DNA of 64,000 nt from Magicicada septendecula (Eukaryota; Arthropoda; Insecta; Hemiptera; Cicadidae). Below the pieces are notes generated by a model that saw only the letters and a program-made list of their open reading frames with translations, was not told where the DNA came from and did not search any database. A program made the position numbers and the translations under genes. The stretch spans positions 423,609,479-423,673,478 of the forward strand of contig CM068369.1 in assembly GCA_034769895.1 (NCBI GenBank), read 5' to 3'. Position 1 is the stretch's first letter. Each line of letters begins with the position of its first letter. Positions 34,961 through 46,940 of the stretch are shown here, piece by piece.

Positions 34961-36485
34961 CTTTACTTATAAAGAATTCCTCACTTACTTATATTCCTTG
35001 GAAAACAATATATTTTAAAAGTCACCTGTTTTTCAATATTTCCAGCTATGGTTATACGCTTTCATTTTGTTATGCCTACTGCAAAAGAATTCTTGTCTTG
35101 ACGTCTAGGCCAGTTTTGCAGTTATATTGTTATATTTATTTGCTGTAACACCTCACTCCACATTCTGACACCCCAAGGTGCCCAAATTAAAAGAAGTTTT
35201 GATTCTTCTAGTGGAAGAGGACTTTGGACTGTGAGGTAATAGCAGCCAAATCAAAATTTTTAGTGATTACTAGTGTTAAGTGTGCAGTGCATAGATGAGT
35301 ATCACCCTGAAAAAGAAAAAACACTTTTCTTTCTAAACCGCATATTCTTCAGTATCGTGAACTGCACTTTATTTTCAGTTACACATCTACAGTCCTAACC
35401 AAGGATGGTACAATGTCCTTCAAAAGAGTCATAAGTAACAGCACTTTTAACTTTATTGGCCATGCCTAATCTTGAATTTTTTCTAAGAGAACTGGGATAC
35501 TCTACTCCAAGCTTTGCTATTTGCAGTCCAGCTTATGATGATGGATATAGGTCTCATCACATTTCACTATGCTCTATGTAAAATTTTACTCCATCATTTA
35601 GTGTTGTTTCAGTTCCTTACATACATGAGTCTGCTTCCTTTACAAAAACATAAACTATCTAACATGTTTTACAGTAGTTCATTTTCACATGAATAAGTCA
35701 CTGAACTATATTTATGCTTCTATTACAGTATCCAGAAAATCTTTTTACTGTAATTTTCTGTCTTCTTGAATAAGTTCATGAATTCAAAATTCCAGAGCTG
35801 AACATCAAACCTCAAATGATCACTTCTTCCTGTTGGCTATTAGCAACAATTTTTTAGCCAGTTTTAAACCCACTAAATACAACATTGCATCTGGAAATAA
35901 ATTTTATATCATTTTATATTTTTTTAAACCAAAGATTTTATTACATTATATTACAATCATCGATTTAAAACTGTTGACATGAATGCTAACTTAAGATTTT
36001 GTTTATATGTTACTGGACACTGGAACTCATTATATTTAAAAATTATTATAGGGAAAGCCTGCCACGCAACAAGGTGTTTCCATAGCTAGGGATTTTTGAC
36101 ATTTTTCACTGGCATTGCCATAGCTCACTGACATTTTTCTGTATGAAGCAAAATAACATACTTAATAATAACTTAACCTTAGTTCTTGACATGTGATACA
36201 ATGAGGCACCATTCTGTTGCTCATTCATGCATTGCTTAAGATGTTCTATGGATTTTGTTAATTAAGAATATTTTGTTTACAACTCCAAACTATGACCTAT
36301 GGATATTCCCTAATGATCCGGTTCTGTAGATATAAGAAATACAACTCTGCTTGACATAATGTTAGTGACCTAGTTACAAATAGCCTCAACAGTCTAATGA
36401 AAGTTTACTCAAAAGTCTAGCATCCTTTGAAGCACTTTATTCAGTAAAAGGTGGTCGATATTGAACAAAATATTCTAATATATAC
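34961..36485. other. Dynein intron, no further feature recognised
   Basis: AT-rich. Short open frames such as 35514-35696 have no recognised motif. Confidence 0.5.
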
Positions 36486-36664
36486 CTGTTTGTAAAACGA
36501 TTCTCTAGAGGACAAGGCCAGATTGGCACCAAGACCATTCATTATGGCTGCAGCGAAATGAGCCTTAGTAGCAACATTGGACATGTGTGACAGTCCACTT
36601 CGTACAATAGCTGCAAGGGAGTGCTGCAAAGCTGGCTTACCTTGTTCCATTATCCACTGCACAC
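36486..36664 (-). CDS. DYNC2H1: Dynein-2 heavy chain exon (end of AAA2 module)
   Basis: Acceptor AATGCAG before 36664 and donor GTATAT after 36486, phase 0 at the end. A second in-frame acceptor would start the exon at 36656. It encodes WIMEQGKPALQHSLAAIVRSGLSHM, then FAAAIMNGLGANLALSSRESFYKQ. 'GLSHM..V....F..A...GLGANL....R..F.K' is the pattern found just before the dynein-2 AAA3 ATP-binding exon, and the frame runs on into VLEWTQ at 33575. It is the most upstream exon recognised. Confidence 0.88.
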
Positions 36665-36769
36665 CTGCATTTATAGACATTTAAAAAAAATATTACAGAC
36701 ATGTTATACTATAATTTACTATTATATATATAAACTTTCACAATATGAACTTACTTTCTTTATCACTTT

Positions 36770-36808
36770 CCCATACGTTTCGAGGTGATGTTCCTCTTCC
36801 TCAGTGGG
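36770..36808 (-). ncRNA. Hammerhead ribozyme of the PLE, minus copy
   Basis: Minus strand: stem I CCCA pairs with UGGG, core CUGAGGA, stem II GAGG-loop-CCUC, GAAA box, stem III ACGU, A at the cleavage site. A complete minimal hammerhead of the PLE type. Confidence 0.8.
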
Positions 36809-36811
36809 AGG

Positions 36812-37793
36812 TTATGGACTGGTGTGTGTGGTGGGGGTTGATGGTGGGAGGGAATTGGCGCTGAGGTTCAAATTGTGTGTTTGGATCAATGTATCGAATA
36901 GTGTATGTGATCTATAATGTAATTGTTCATTTAATATGTTGTTTGGTTGTAGTGCGTGATGTCTGTATATTTCAAATTGTTCAGCTGTTATTAGTTTTCT
37001 ACTTTTAGGTAAGTAGTGTAATATTTCCATGTTGTGTTCTATGTTTGTGTAACTGTGGTTTTCGTTTTTTAAATGTGTGGCAAATGTTGGAACGTATGTA
37101 GTTTGTGGTGAGGGCTTTTAAATGTTCTGAAAATCTGGAGGAAAAAGATCTTCCCGTCTGGCCGATGTAGAATTGGTGACAATCATTACAATTTAATTTA
37201 TATACCCCTGTTTTGCTGTATGTGTCTGTGTCTTTGTTAGTATTATTTATGTGTTTCCTAATGGTGTTTTTGGTTCTGTAGGCTACTTTATAATTATGTT
37301 TTCTAAATGTGTTTGCAATTTTATGCGTATTGGAATTGTAGTATGTAAGTGTTATGTATTTACTGGGTTGTGTGCTGTTGGTCTGATGTGTTTTACTTTT
37401 TGTGTTTAGGATGCGTTGGTGTAGTTTATTTATTAAATCGGGGTTGTATCCATTGTTGACTGCTATATATTTGCGTTTAATTCTTCTTGGTAGTCATGTG
37501 TGTTTAGGGGTATTGAAGTGAGCCTATGGAGCATGTAGTTGAAAGCTGCATGTTTGTGTTGAGTTGGGTGGTTGGATGAGTTATGTATGACCATGTCTGA
37601 TGTGGTGGGTTTCCTGTATATTTTGTATGTGTGTGTGTTGTTTGTTTTGGTGATTGTAAGGTCTAAGAAGTTTATGATATTATTTAGTTCTATTTCAAGC
37701 ATGAATTTTAATTTATGGTGTATAGTGTTAATGTATTTGTGGAAATTTTCTATTTGTCTTTTGTTGCTGTTGTAGAGGAGTAAAATGTCATCA
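36812..37793 (-). pseudogene. PLE reverse transcriptase tail and GIY-YIG, minus copy
   Basis: 5'-truncated: it begins inside the RT catalytic motif (DDILL) at the head-to-head junction. It then reads IELNNIINFLDLTITKTN, YRKPTTSDMVIHNSSNHP, the GIY-YIG endonuclease, and a C-tail with RKLITAEQFEIYRHHALQ ending TTHTSP at 36812. At least one stop interrupts after LNANI (37463) and another frameshift lies in the GIY-YIG part. It corresponds to 40635-41612 of the plus copy. Confidence 0.8.
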
Positions 37794-38978
37794 TGGAAAA
37801 ACAGGCTTTAAATAACAAAATCAATACAGATAACTAAAACTTCCTTGAACATCGCATACAACAAAACATGCCGCAAACACAACATTATACCCACACATGC
37901 ACAAATCACAATAAATAATAACACACATGCTGCAATACAAACCAAACGTAAAGCCGAAATAATACACCTGGACAACATCATCAATGATTTATACCACAAA
38001 AAAGATACACTAAACAAAACGGCATACAACCTACACGTAAAACTCAAACAAATATTACACCACATTGAATTTGAACATATAATACTACATACACGAAATA
38101 CCATAGAGAAAATCCAATTAAAAATACAAGAAAGACATAACAGAAAAATCAATAACCTCTTAACACGCAGAAACGAAACCGTCCCTACACCGACACATAA
38201 ATTTCACGCACGTACAGTAAACACAACAATGACCAAGTTCACTAACGCAGAAATAAACCTATTAGATAAAGTTCTAAAACACAATTTAGGCATCAATCCA
38301 ACCAATAACAACAATAATATAAGGCACACACGTGACATAGTCCTAGACGCTGAAACAGCCATACAACACACGCTTAACAAAGACCATGATACCATACGCC
38401 ATGATATAAAATGCAAATTACAACACACACAGCATTACGAACAAAAACAACACAATAATGAATTTCAAACATTAAAAAACATAAAACGTAAATTACAAGA
38501 ACACAACCTAACCATACTCAAAGCTGACAAAGGTAATATAAATGTCATAATGGAAAAACAGGCTTTAAATAACAAAATCGAAACATTTTTTAATGAAAAC
38601 AACATCACTAAATTAAATAAAGACCCCACCCCAAAATATCACAAACAAATAAACAAAACCCTAAATAACACAAAACACATAGTATCGCCTGACAACATCA
38701 AATATCTAAAACAAATTAAACCAAACGCCCCTACACTAAATGCACTACCGAAATTACACAAACCAAATATTCCCATCAGGACACTTATAAACAACACACA
38801 AGCACCTGCACACAAAATAGCTAGACACTTAGATAAATTAATCAGAAATAGCATAAATTTAACAAACAACACCACCGTCAAAAATAATCTAGATCTAGTG
38901 AATAAAACTCAACATGTCCACATTCCACACAATTCCACACTAGCTTCATTCGACATAACAAACCTATACACCAATGTT

Positions 38979-40351
38979 TGTAATGGGGCTAAAAGGGAGG
39001 AGTTTTTATTTTATTAAAAATTTGGAAATTTGTTTTCATCTGTGTGGCCAACCACGTGTTAAAATAAAAGCTTTGTTCAGACAAAGGTACGGTGTAACTG
39101 TATGATGGAATGCGTCAAGGTGCAACAACGCAATACAATTCTTAGAACTGTAGTGTTGAGTGACACACGCAACACCAGCAGGCGCGCCACCGACGCTGAG
39201 ATGATAAAACAATATGGCCAATTTTATAAAATCTGTTTGCCATGCTGTCGGTAGATGACAGAAGTCTTGACGAGATCCCGCCTATCCTTGTGACGTAACC
39301 AATGGACACCAAATTTTGTCAAGGTCCAACACACGGGAGTTGCATGTGTTATTTGAACAGTGACGATGATCTTGGCGCCTAAGGCATTGTAATTTCCGTC
39401 ATGCCTAACTGTGAGTGGGAGAGATTGTTGGTAGCGCTCCACCCAGTCGACGATATAACGTCTCCCTGGCCAGGGTGAACAAAAAAGTTCGCGAACTAAA
39501 AAAATCTATATTACTAACATAGTCATGAAGTGTTAAAGTTCAATTCAAACCGATTAATTCCGACAGCAACCACATCTCATATCGAACTAAGTGGAGTGAA
39601 CCAAGAAAATTAAAATGTGAATTAACTGACCATTCGGACATGTACTCAGGGCTGCACGTGGCCGGAAAGACGCCGTGAGTTAAGTAGCGACCATCCAGTT
39701 ATTAAAATTAACCAAGAAAATTGGTTTATAATTAACCATACCAAGAAAATTAAAATGTGAATTAACTGAACATTCGGACATGTACTCAGGGCTGCACGTG
39801 GCCGGAAAGACGCCGTGAGTTAAGTAGCGACCATCCAGTTCATAATACTAAAAAAATTCATTTTAAAGAGCTCTAAATAAAAAATAAATGGGTACTTAAA
39901 TCGTATGAGAGGGAGAGAGTGAGCAATCTGGGTCGTTTTAGTAGAAAATAAATTAATCATTAGGTTATAGTCAGTAGTAAATGAATTTTGATAGCATGCA
40001 TATGTAAATTAAATATTGTTCGGAGTGCTACTCCTAGAAAAAGCATAACTTAAAAGTAAAAGTCACCATTTGAAGTAGCTTCATAATTCATTAAGTATCA
40101 TGTAGTACGATAAAAAGAACGAGTTGTATTTTAGTAAACTTAAACTGGAAAGAAACAGAAAAAATGTCATGCTAGATAAATAATATACCATTTTATTTGT
40201 GTTTGTAAAATACGTGTTTGTCATTGCATTACCTGTTGTTTTTTCTCTGCCAAAGTACATCAGACGAAACCTTGGTAATGTGGACAAATCGTTAAAGGTA
40301 CGTAATACAAAATTTAAATATTCCAATTATTAATTCATTCGTTAGACTTCA
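38979..40351. mobile_element. Solo LTR (1.37 kb) inside the PLE reverse transcriptase
   Basis: Starts TGTAATGGGG and ends GACTTCA, flanked by TGTT at 38975-38978 and 40352-40355. The PLE frame resumes perfectly on removal (…LYTNV then PIKE…). No internal retrotransposon genes, so an LTR-LTR recombinant is likely. Orientation is not fixed. It contains a 100-bp direct repeat (39601-39700 and 39741-39840). Confidence 0.75.
39601..39840 (+). repeat. Two 100-bp direct repeats, period 140
   Basis: 39601-39700 and 39741-39840 are identical except for one base near 39629/39769, separated by 40 bp. A regulatory duplication within the solo LTR is possible. Confidence 0.92.
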
Positions 40352-41648
40352 TGTTCCCATAAAAGAAACTATACTACATTAGAACAATTACTAAAAATAA
40401 ATGACACACCTGAAACACACGTAAAAGAGATCATCCATCTAACAAAAATTATCACTGATCAAAATTATTTCGCACACAATAACATGTTTTACACTCAAAC
40501 AGATGGACTACCCATGGGCTCCCCTATATCAGGTATACAAGCCGAAATATTTATACACACCATAGAATAGGAGCACATACTGAACAATAACAAATATATC
40601 GATAAAATAATATATTGGCACAGGTATGTTGATGACATTTTACTCCTCTACAACGGCAACAAAAGACAAATAGAAAATTTCCACAAATACATTAACACTA
40701 TACACCATAAATTAAAATTCACGCTTGAAATAGAACTAAATAATAGCATAAACTTCTTAGACCTTACAATCACCAAAACAAACAACACACACACATACAA
40801 AATATACAGGAAACCCACCACATCAGACATGGTCATACATAACTCATCCAACCACCCAACTCAACACAAACATGCAGCTTTCAACTACATGCTCCATAGG
40901 CTCACTTCAATACCCCTAAACACACATGACTACCAAGAAGAATTAAACACAATCAAATATATAGCAGTCAACAATGGATACAACCCCGATTTAATAAATA
41001 AACTACACAAACACACCCTAAACACAAAAAGTAAAACACATCAGACCAACAGCACACAACCCAGTAAATACATAACACTTACATACTACAATTCCAATAC
41101 GCATAAAATTGCAAACACATTTAGAAAACATAATTATAAAGTAGCCTACAGAACCAAAAACACCATTAGGAAACACATAAATAATACTAACAAAGACACA
41201 GACACATACAGCAAAACAGGGGTATATAAATTAAACTGTAATGATTGTCACCAATTCTACATCGGCCAGACGGGAAGATCTTTTTCCTCCAGATTTTCAG
41301 AACATTTAAAAGCCTTCACCACAAACTACATACATTCCACATTTGCCACACATTTACAAAACGAAAACGACATTTACACAAACATAGAACACAACATGGA
41401 AATATTACACTACTTACCTAAAAGTAGAAAACTAAACACAGCTGAATAATTTGAAATATACAGACAACACGCACTACAACCAAACAACATATTAAATGAA
41501 CAATTACATTATAGATCACATACACTATTCGATACATTGATCCAAACACACAATTTGAACCTCAGTGCCAATTCCCTCCCACCATCAACCCCCACCACAC
41601 ACACCAGTCCATAACCGTTATACTGTAAAATGACATTCAGTATTTACT

Positions 41649-41687
41649 CCCACTGAGGAAGAGGAACATCACCTTGAAACGTATGGG
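41649..41687 (+). ncRNA. Hammerhead ribozyme of the PLE, plus copy
   Basis: Same motif as 36770-36808. Stem II is GAGG/CCUU with one G-U wobble; the core CUGAGGA, GAAA, ACGU-A and the CCCA/UGGG stem are intact. Confidence 0.8.
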
Positions 41688-41855
41688 AAAGTGATAAAGA
41701 AAGTAAGTTCATATTGTGAAAGTTTATATATATAATATATTTATAAAGTGAATGAAGAGGATGAATCAACAAGATGATTATAATTTACTATATAAGTATA
41801 TATACATTGATATATTATGTATAAAATTATCTATAATATTTGTACATGGGATTTG

Positions 41856-41932
41856 TTTGTGTGTGTGTGTGCGCGTGCGCGCGCGCGCGTGCGTGTGTGT
41901 GTGTGACACACACACACACACACACACACAGA
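41856..41932 (+). repeat. (GT)n-(GC)n-(GT)n-(CA)n tract with hairpin symmetry
   Basis: Alternating purine-pyrimidine over 75 bp, with a GCGCGTGCGCGCGCGCGCG core and a GT arm that can pair with the adjacent CA arm. Strong candidate for Z-DNA or cruciform formation. Confidence 0.92.
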
Positions 41933-42089
41933 GTTTAACAATATAATATTTTTTTAATATATTGTATTAAAAAATAAGAAAGACTTGTAAATAGGAAAAG
42001 CAGACACATACTGATTATGAAAATAAGTTTACATACTGAAAACAGTAAATGATAAGCAATAGAATATTATAGAGGTCTGTGTGTGGCCA

Positions 42090-42300
42090 TTCCAGACCAA
42101 GCAGATACCGCTGATAAAGTGAACAGAAATGAAATATGGAATATACTGGAAGAGCTTACCTGGTAAGCTAATAAATGAAATGAAAAGTTTATACAGAGAT
42201 CTAAAAGGAAAGTACAGATAATTGAAAATGAAACAGAACTTTAACTGGAACAAAGACTTAAATATGGGAGACAGTATAAATCCACAATTGATAGAATATA
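42090..42300 (+). pseudogene. Possible LINE reverse transcriptase scrap
   Basis: The plus strand reads ADKVNRNEIWNILEE, then in a shifted frame PGKLINEMKSLYRDLKGKYR. This resembles the non-LTR RT segment 'FDxVNRxxLWxxLxxxGxPxKLIxxxKSLYxxxKxKVR' after the catalytic Asp. It is frameshifted, short and isolated, so the identity is tentative. Confidence 0.4.
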
Positions 42301-45300
42301 TAATGAAGGAATACAACACTAAGAGTAGGGGTCAAAGAAATTAGTAGCTTAATATTGTAACGGTACATATAACCAATACCAAAGTAAAACAAACTGATTA
42401 TAAACAATCGAAAGCAAAATGAACAACAAAATGGGAACATTAAAAAGGAACATAGGACGAATTGTGACTAATATAAGGAAATAAAATAAATTATAATTAA
42501 CAAGTAATGTATTACAGAAGAAATGAAGACACACGACTGAAGACAAGACAACGCTGACCCAAATACCCAATAGATCAGACAGTGAGAAGAAGACAACAAC
42601 ACCCCTAACAAGAAGAGATTTATTAAGGATAATAATAGAATCAGTGCGACTAGGGAAAATAAAAGAATTCAACTACAAGAAGGAACAAATAATGACAAGA
42701 ATAAAATAAACCATGAGAATATAAAGTATTGTTAATGATAGAGAAAATAGAAGTAATTTAAAAGTTTATTTAAAGCCCTATGCTGTGACTTGAAACTGAC
42801 ATCAAACTATTAATAAACTAACTTCAATGACTTGACACTATAACCAGAACTCAAAGGTAAAACAATGATGATAGAAAATAAAGGGGAGAGTGAATATAAG
42901 AGTTGTAAATGTATAAATTAATAATGTATAAAAATAACCACTAAATGATGTCCAAAAGACTAGTTCAAATGGTAAAGTAGATATAAAATTATAAGAGACA
43001 ACTATTAATCAACAATAATGTTGAGATAGTCACAAAAAAGAAAAATATAACTATAAATAATGAAAATTAGCATTAAGTAAATGTAAAGAACTCAATGCAA
43101 TATATAAAAAACAAAATCTAAGGGTCAACCACTGTTGGGAATCCAGGTGAGGACACATAACCTGAACAACCAGCAAGTTTCAAGTAGAATTGCACAAAAC
43201 CATAACAGGAATGCTCTTATACTAGAATGTATTGTAATGTAAGCAAACTAGAGACTATAAGGAGTATTCCATTTACAAAAATTAAAAATATAAAAGGACC
43301 TGTGTACATGATAAGTGTAAATTAACATGCTCAAGAGGTACAGCATAGTACTGGCACCTTGAACAATAATAATCACACATAAAATGATTATAAAAGGAAA
43401 GGGACTCAGTCCATGATATTCACTGAGATGTAATACTATTAATGTAAGGCAAATCAATGTTTATTGCCATAAAATTAATACTAATGATGTATATTATATG
43501 TAACTCATAGCTGAAACTAGATGCAGGAAGCATTAGATAGGTGGTACCAACAAATGTCAAAATACCAGAGCAGAACAAAACACTGCCAAGCATTAACATT
43601 AATATAATAAATCTGATACAAACTAAACCTAATCAAAAGATGAAGGTGTAATGTCAAATAAAAGAAAAAAAAGTAACACTCAATAATATTGAATGATGTT
43701 AATACTGAGATAATCAGAAGTTGTAATGATTAGTTCAGTATAAATAGGCCACAGCAAATATGGTTTAGAAACCCATAATATTATAAAATGAATAATAAAT
43801 AATTAGCAAGGCCATAGACCAAGTGTCTCGCCAAAAGAAATATAATTATTATGGATAATAGTTAAATAATTATGTAAAATATTACTGTGCAGTAATTATA
43901 AGCTATCACAGAGAACAAAAGTGAATAATAATAATAATACAATAAATATAGGAATCCTTAATACAAGAAAGGGACAAAGACATAAAAAAAACATTGAAGT
44001 AGGCCTAAACTACAAGAGACAATTTTTGAAGAATTACCACCTGAAACTTTAATGAGAAGGTGTGATAATTAATAAATAAATAAAAATGATCAGAATTTTT
44101 CAGAGAATGAACATTATAAATAGAATAAAGTAGAAAATAAGATATATACATAGACCGTAAGAAATAGTAATAAATTTATTTTGTCAATCCTTATCAAAGT
44201 TATATGGTGTGGGTAACCGAAATTCTCGTGGTAAAAGGACAAAAACGATGGGAGTAATGAAAAAAGGATTAGTGTATTTATAAGTGAACAATTTAACTTA
44301 TAAAAAAATAATTAATTACAAGCCCGTGGGCGTACAATGGGGAACCAATTTCCCGTAATCTCGAACCCAGCGAGATGACGCCAGGAAAGCGTCTATTTTG
44401 CCTAATAATGCCAAAAGTACACGGAAATTACAACATTTGACCAATCAGAGGCCATTATTAATTACTAGGTACGAGATTTTGACACAGGTAAGATCATCAG
44501 TTCATCTCGAGACTCCGACGAGTACTCCACGCAGGTCATCGTCACCAACAATACTGAATTAATAGCCGGCAGCTGACCAAAGCATTATAACCTCGAAACT
44601 GGAAGTTGAGGTTAGGTTGGATGTAAACAGAGGGAAAGTTTTATTTAACCAGTGTTCTAATCCAGAGTATGTGCGCATAGGCAGTGAGCGATAATGAATT
44701 ATTAAAATAATTTAATTCAAATAAAAATTGTTCAATAGTGATACTCCAAGAACGACTTAGAACGCAAGTATAAGTGACCATGACTAAATATTTAAAATAG
44801 TAATAAAATATTCGAGGAACGCTATTAGCAAAATCAATTAATATAATTAGATAAATTTTAACCAACCAAGATTGGAAAAGTACTTTAACCATTAAATAAG
44901 ACAATTAATAGTGAGAGATTTAATCGAAAACAAACTTTAATTTTAGAAGTAACTCAATGGACTTACTGAGATAAGAGGCATTAAACAGTTAATGATGAAA
45001 TTAAAAGAAACCTTTGAACTATTGTAGAATAAGCATTATGGAGTGTTTAAAATTAAGATTATTACTAAATATGTAATACTTCTCAACCCTATTAGTGGGG
45101 AGTATCCAAATACCTGTTAACTTTTTTTTATCCAATCTAAGAAGGTAGATAATGAAGTTTATCACTAGATTACTTTCATAACCATATTTTGTCAATCCTT
45201 ATCAAAGTTATATGGTGTGGGTTGTTACGACACCAAAAGCAGCCCCAATACCAGAGAAGAACTACAAAGAATTAACAATATTAAATCAAGGAAAATAAAA

Positions 45301-46100
45301 TGACTATGACGAGACAAATGACCATAATCCAACCCAAGTGATTGACCCGATAAAGATAATAAAATGAGAAAGTGTAAACTAAACAAATGATTAAAAGCAC
45401 AAATAAGTAATACATATCTAGTAACGAGCATTAAATAAAATAATACAAAAGGAAGTACACTAACCATAATAAATAAGTGAAACAATTACTAATAGATAAT
45501 GTGGATTATTAATAGCCTTATTATGATAAGAAAACAAAACATAAAATGTTGAAAGACTAACTATAAATTTGTGTTTAAAATCCAGTAAAACCCAAGAGTG
45601 AGAGATAGGTAGGAAGTGATAGTGATAAACAGTGAAAGTGTTAGAAGTGATGATATAAACAATTCATAATTTTAAGGAAAAAAAACAAAGGTAATAAACA
45701 AGAAACAAAAGGTGATAGACAACTAATGTCATAGTGTTAGATAGTAAGAAACATAAGTTATAAGTGCAATGATAATAAAACATCCTATATTAATAAAATA
45801 ATCAAAGGGATGATTATCACGATAGAATAGATGGTGTTAAAATACTATTCACCAAAATTGTTATTTGTTTAATTGAAAGAGTTGTGTTTATAAGAAGGAA
45901 TATGGCTGGAAAATGAACAGACCATAAACCTATTTTTGTGTTATGTTTTCATAGTAGTATTAAGTGCTAAAAAAGTGTGTAAGAAATAATAATAGATATA
46001 AGTAAGGAGATAAATTGTACAATCATAATATTAATCATCAGAGTAAAGACAGAAAAAAAAGAGAATAACAGACAAGCAATGATTTTGTAAATTAATAATA
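42301..46100. other. A-rich region without recognised genes
   Basis: 3.8 kb, very A-rich on the plus strand, many short minus-strand frames without motifs. A 39-bp direct repeat at 44178-44216 and 45187-45222 is followed by different sequence in each case. At 45221 the sequence TGTTACGACACC has the look of an LTR start. It may be old retrotransposon DNA, or intron DNA upstream of dynein exon 36664. Confidence 0.4.
44178..45222 (+). repeat. 39-bp direct repeats about 1 kb apart
   Basis: ATTTTGTCAATCCTTATCAA and the following bases to GGTGTGGGT occur at about 44178-44216 and 45184-45222, identical or nearly so. The left copy continues TAACCGAAATTC, the right copy TGTTACGACACC. They may bound an insertion or mark two copies of an element end. 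Confidence 0.6.
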
Positions 46101-46112
46101 CAATCAATTATT

Positions 46113-46304
46113 CTTCGTATTGTTTAAATTAGCAGCCATCCTTGCTATTTCTTTTATGAATTTGCTAACTGCTATAATTTTTTATTGTTCGACTAAGCTT
46201 TTCGTCATTACTGGTTGTTTAAGACCTGAAGATGTCAGTAATGACGAAAAGCTTAGTCGAACAATAAAAAATTATAGCAGTTAGCAAATTCATAAAAGAA
46301 ATAG
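46113..46304. mobile_element. Foldback element copy 2 with hammerhead motif
   Basis: Same family as 10000-10205 in the opposite orientation: left end CTTCGTATTG, right end AAAGAAATAG. It is flanked by the exact 12-bp direct repeat CAATCAATTATT at 46101-46112 and 46305-46316. The arms (46148-46212 and 46237-46304) are near-perfect complements. The left arm has lost the CTGAAGA core, the right arm keeps it. Confidence 0.85.
46223..46258 (+). ncRNA. Hammerhead-like motif in foldback copy 2
   Basis: GAC, CUGAAGA, stem II GUCA-GUAA-UGAC, GAAA, self-complementary AAGCUU, A, GUC; an outer GUU/AAC pairing extends stem I. A complete hammerhead core. Confidence 0.65.
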
Positions 46305-46316
46305 CAATCAATTATT

Positions 46317-46605
46317 GTAAAATAGCCCAAAGTAATTCAAAAAGTAAATAAGTAATAAGTGACAGTAAGCAAAACATGTGGAAATAATAAATAATGCTTA
46401 ATTTGTGTAAAGTAAGAAGTTATAGACAATTACAGCTTAGGCCTATAAAATGCCTAACTGTCTAAATTCAAAATAAACTATTTGTAAGAAAGTAACTATT
46501 GTATTAGAAAATCAAGACCAAATAACTCATTAATTACAATTAGTTAACAATAATAATATGTCAGAAATAGAATAAACTGATAAAATAAGGAAAATATGTT
46601 TGTAA
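46317..46605. other. Short AT-rich spacer
   Basis: Between foldback copy 2 and the Helitron. Nothing recognised. Confidence 0.6.
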
Positions 46606-46940
46606 TCTATATAAATAAAAATTAAATGCTGTTCGTTGGTAAGCGCATCACTTGAGAACGGCTGGACCGATTTGGCTTTTTTTTTTTTTAATGTTCATAA
46701 TAGTCTGAATAAGGTTTTTAGGGAAAGAAAAATTGGAAAAGTTGCCCGGAAAATTGGAAAATTCGGTAAAAAATGAAAGTGCTTTTTTCTATGGGATTTT
46801 TGTATGACCTCAAGACCATAACTCACAATTCGAACGATGGATATGCGTAATTCTTTTTTGTTTTGTTCGTTATGGTCCTGGAAAAGTTTTCAGGAAAAAA
46901 AATTCAGGACAATTACAAAGGAAAGTCGGAAAATTCGGAC

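Larger units (their letters stand above)
37845..41612 (+). pseudogene. PLE polyprotein: reverse transcriptase plus GIY-YIG endonuclease
   Basis: The frame opens at least from 37845 (TTG; no convincing ATG). N-terminal: a basic helical region, LTILKADKGNINVIME, APTLNALPKLHKPNIPIR, and RT motif A with LASFDITNLYTNV at 38974. A 1373-bp solo LTR follows. The frame resumes at 40356 with PIKETILH, motif B GLPMGSPISGI (40509), a stop after HTIE (40568), motif C RYVDDILLLYNG (40625-40660), FLDLTI and YRKPTTSDMVIH. The endonuclease is GVYKLNCNDCHQFYIGQTGR (41219-41280). A TAA at 41447-41449 replaces the Gln of the minus copy before the tail. This is the EN-plus PLE order (RT then GIY-YIG). Three disabling events. 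Function in live copies: cDNA synthesis and target nicking. Confidence 0.92.
36723..41778. mobile_element. Penelope-like element pair, head to head
   Basis: Two copies of one PLE joined 5' to 5': a 5'-truncated copy on the minus strand (to about 37793) and a long copy on the plus strand. Both outer ends carry the same hammerhead motif and the same tail (GTGATAAAGAAAGTAAGTTC, then TATATA). The flanking direct repeat TATAATTTACTAT (36710-36722 and 41779-41791) is a likely 13-bp target duplication. A solo LTR interrupts the plus copy. Partial inverted copies are characteristic of PLE insertion. Confidence 0.85.

Noticed and set aside
37808..38152. Cys/Leu-rich minus-strand frame resembling a multi-pass membrane protein
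   Set aside because: Antisense of the PLE reverse transcriptase N-terminal region.
39601..39840. CRISPR-like repeat-spacer arrangement
   Set aside because: Only two units of 100 bp, in a eukaryotic solo LTR.
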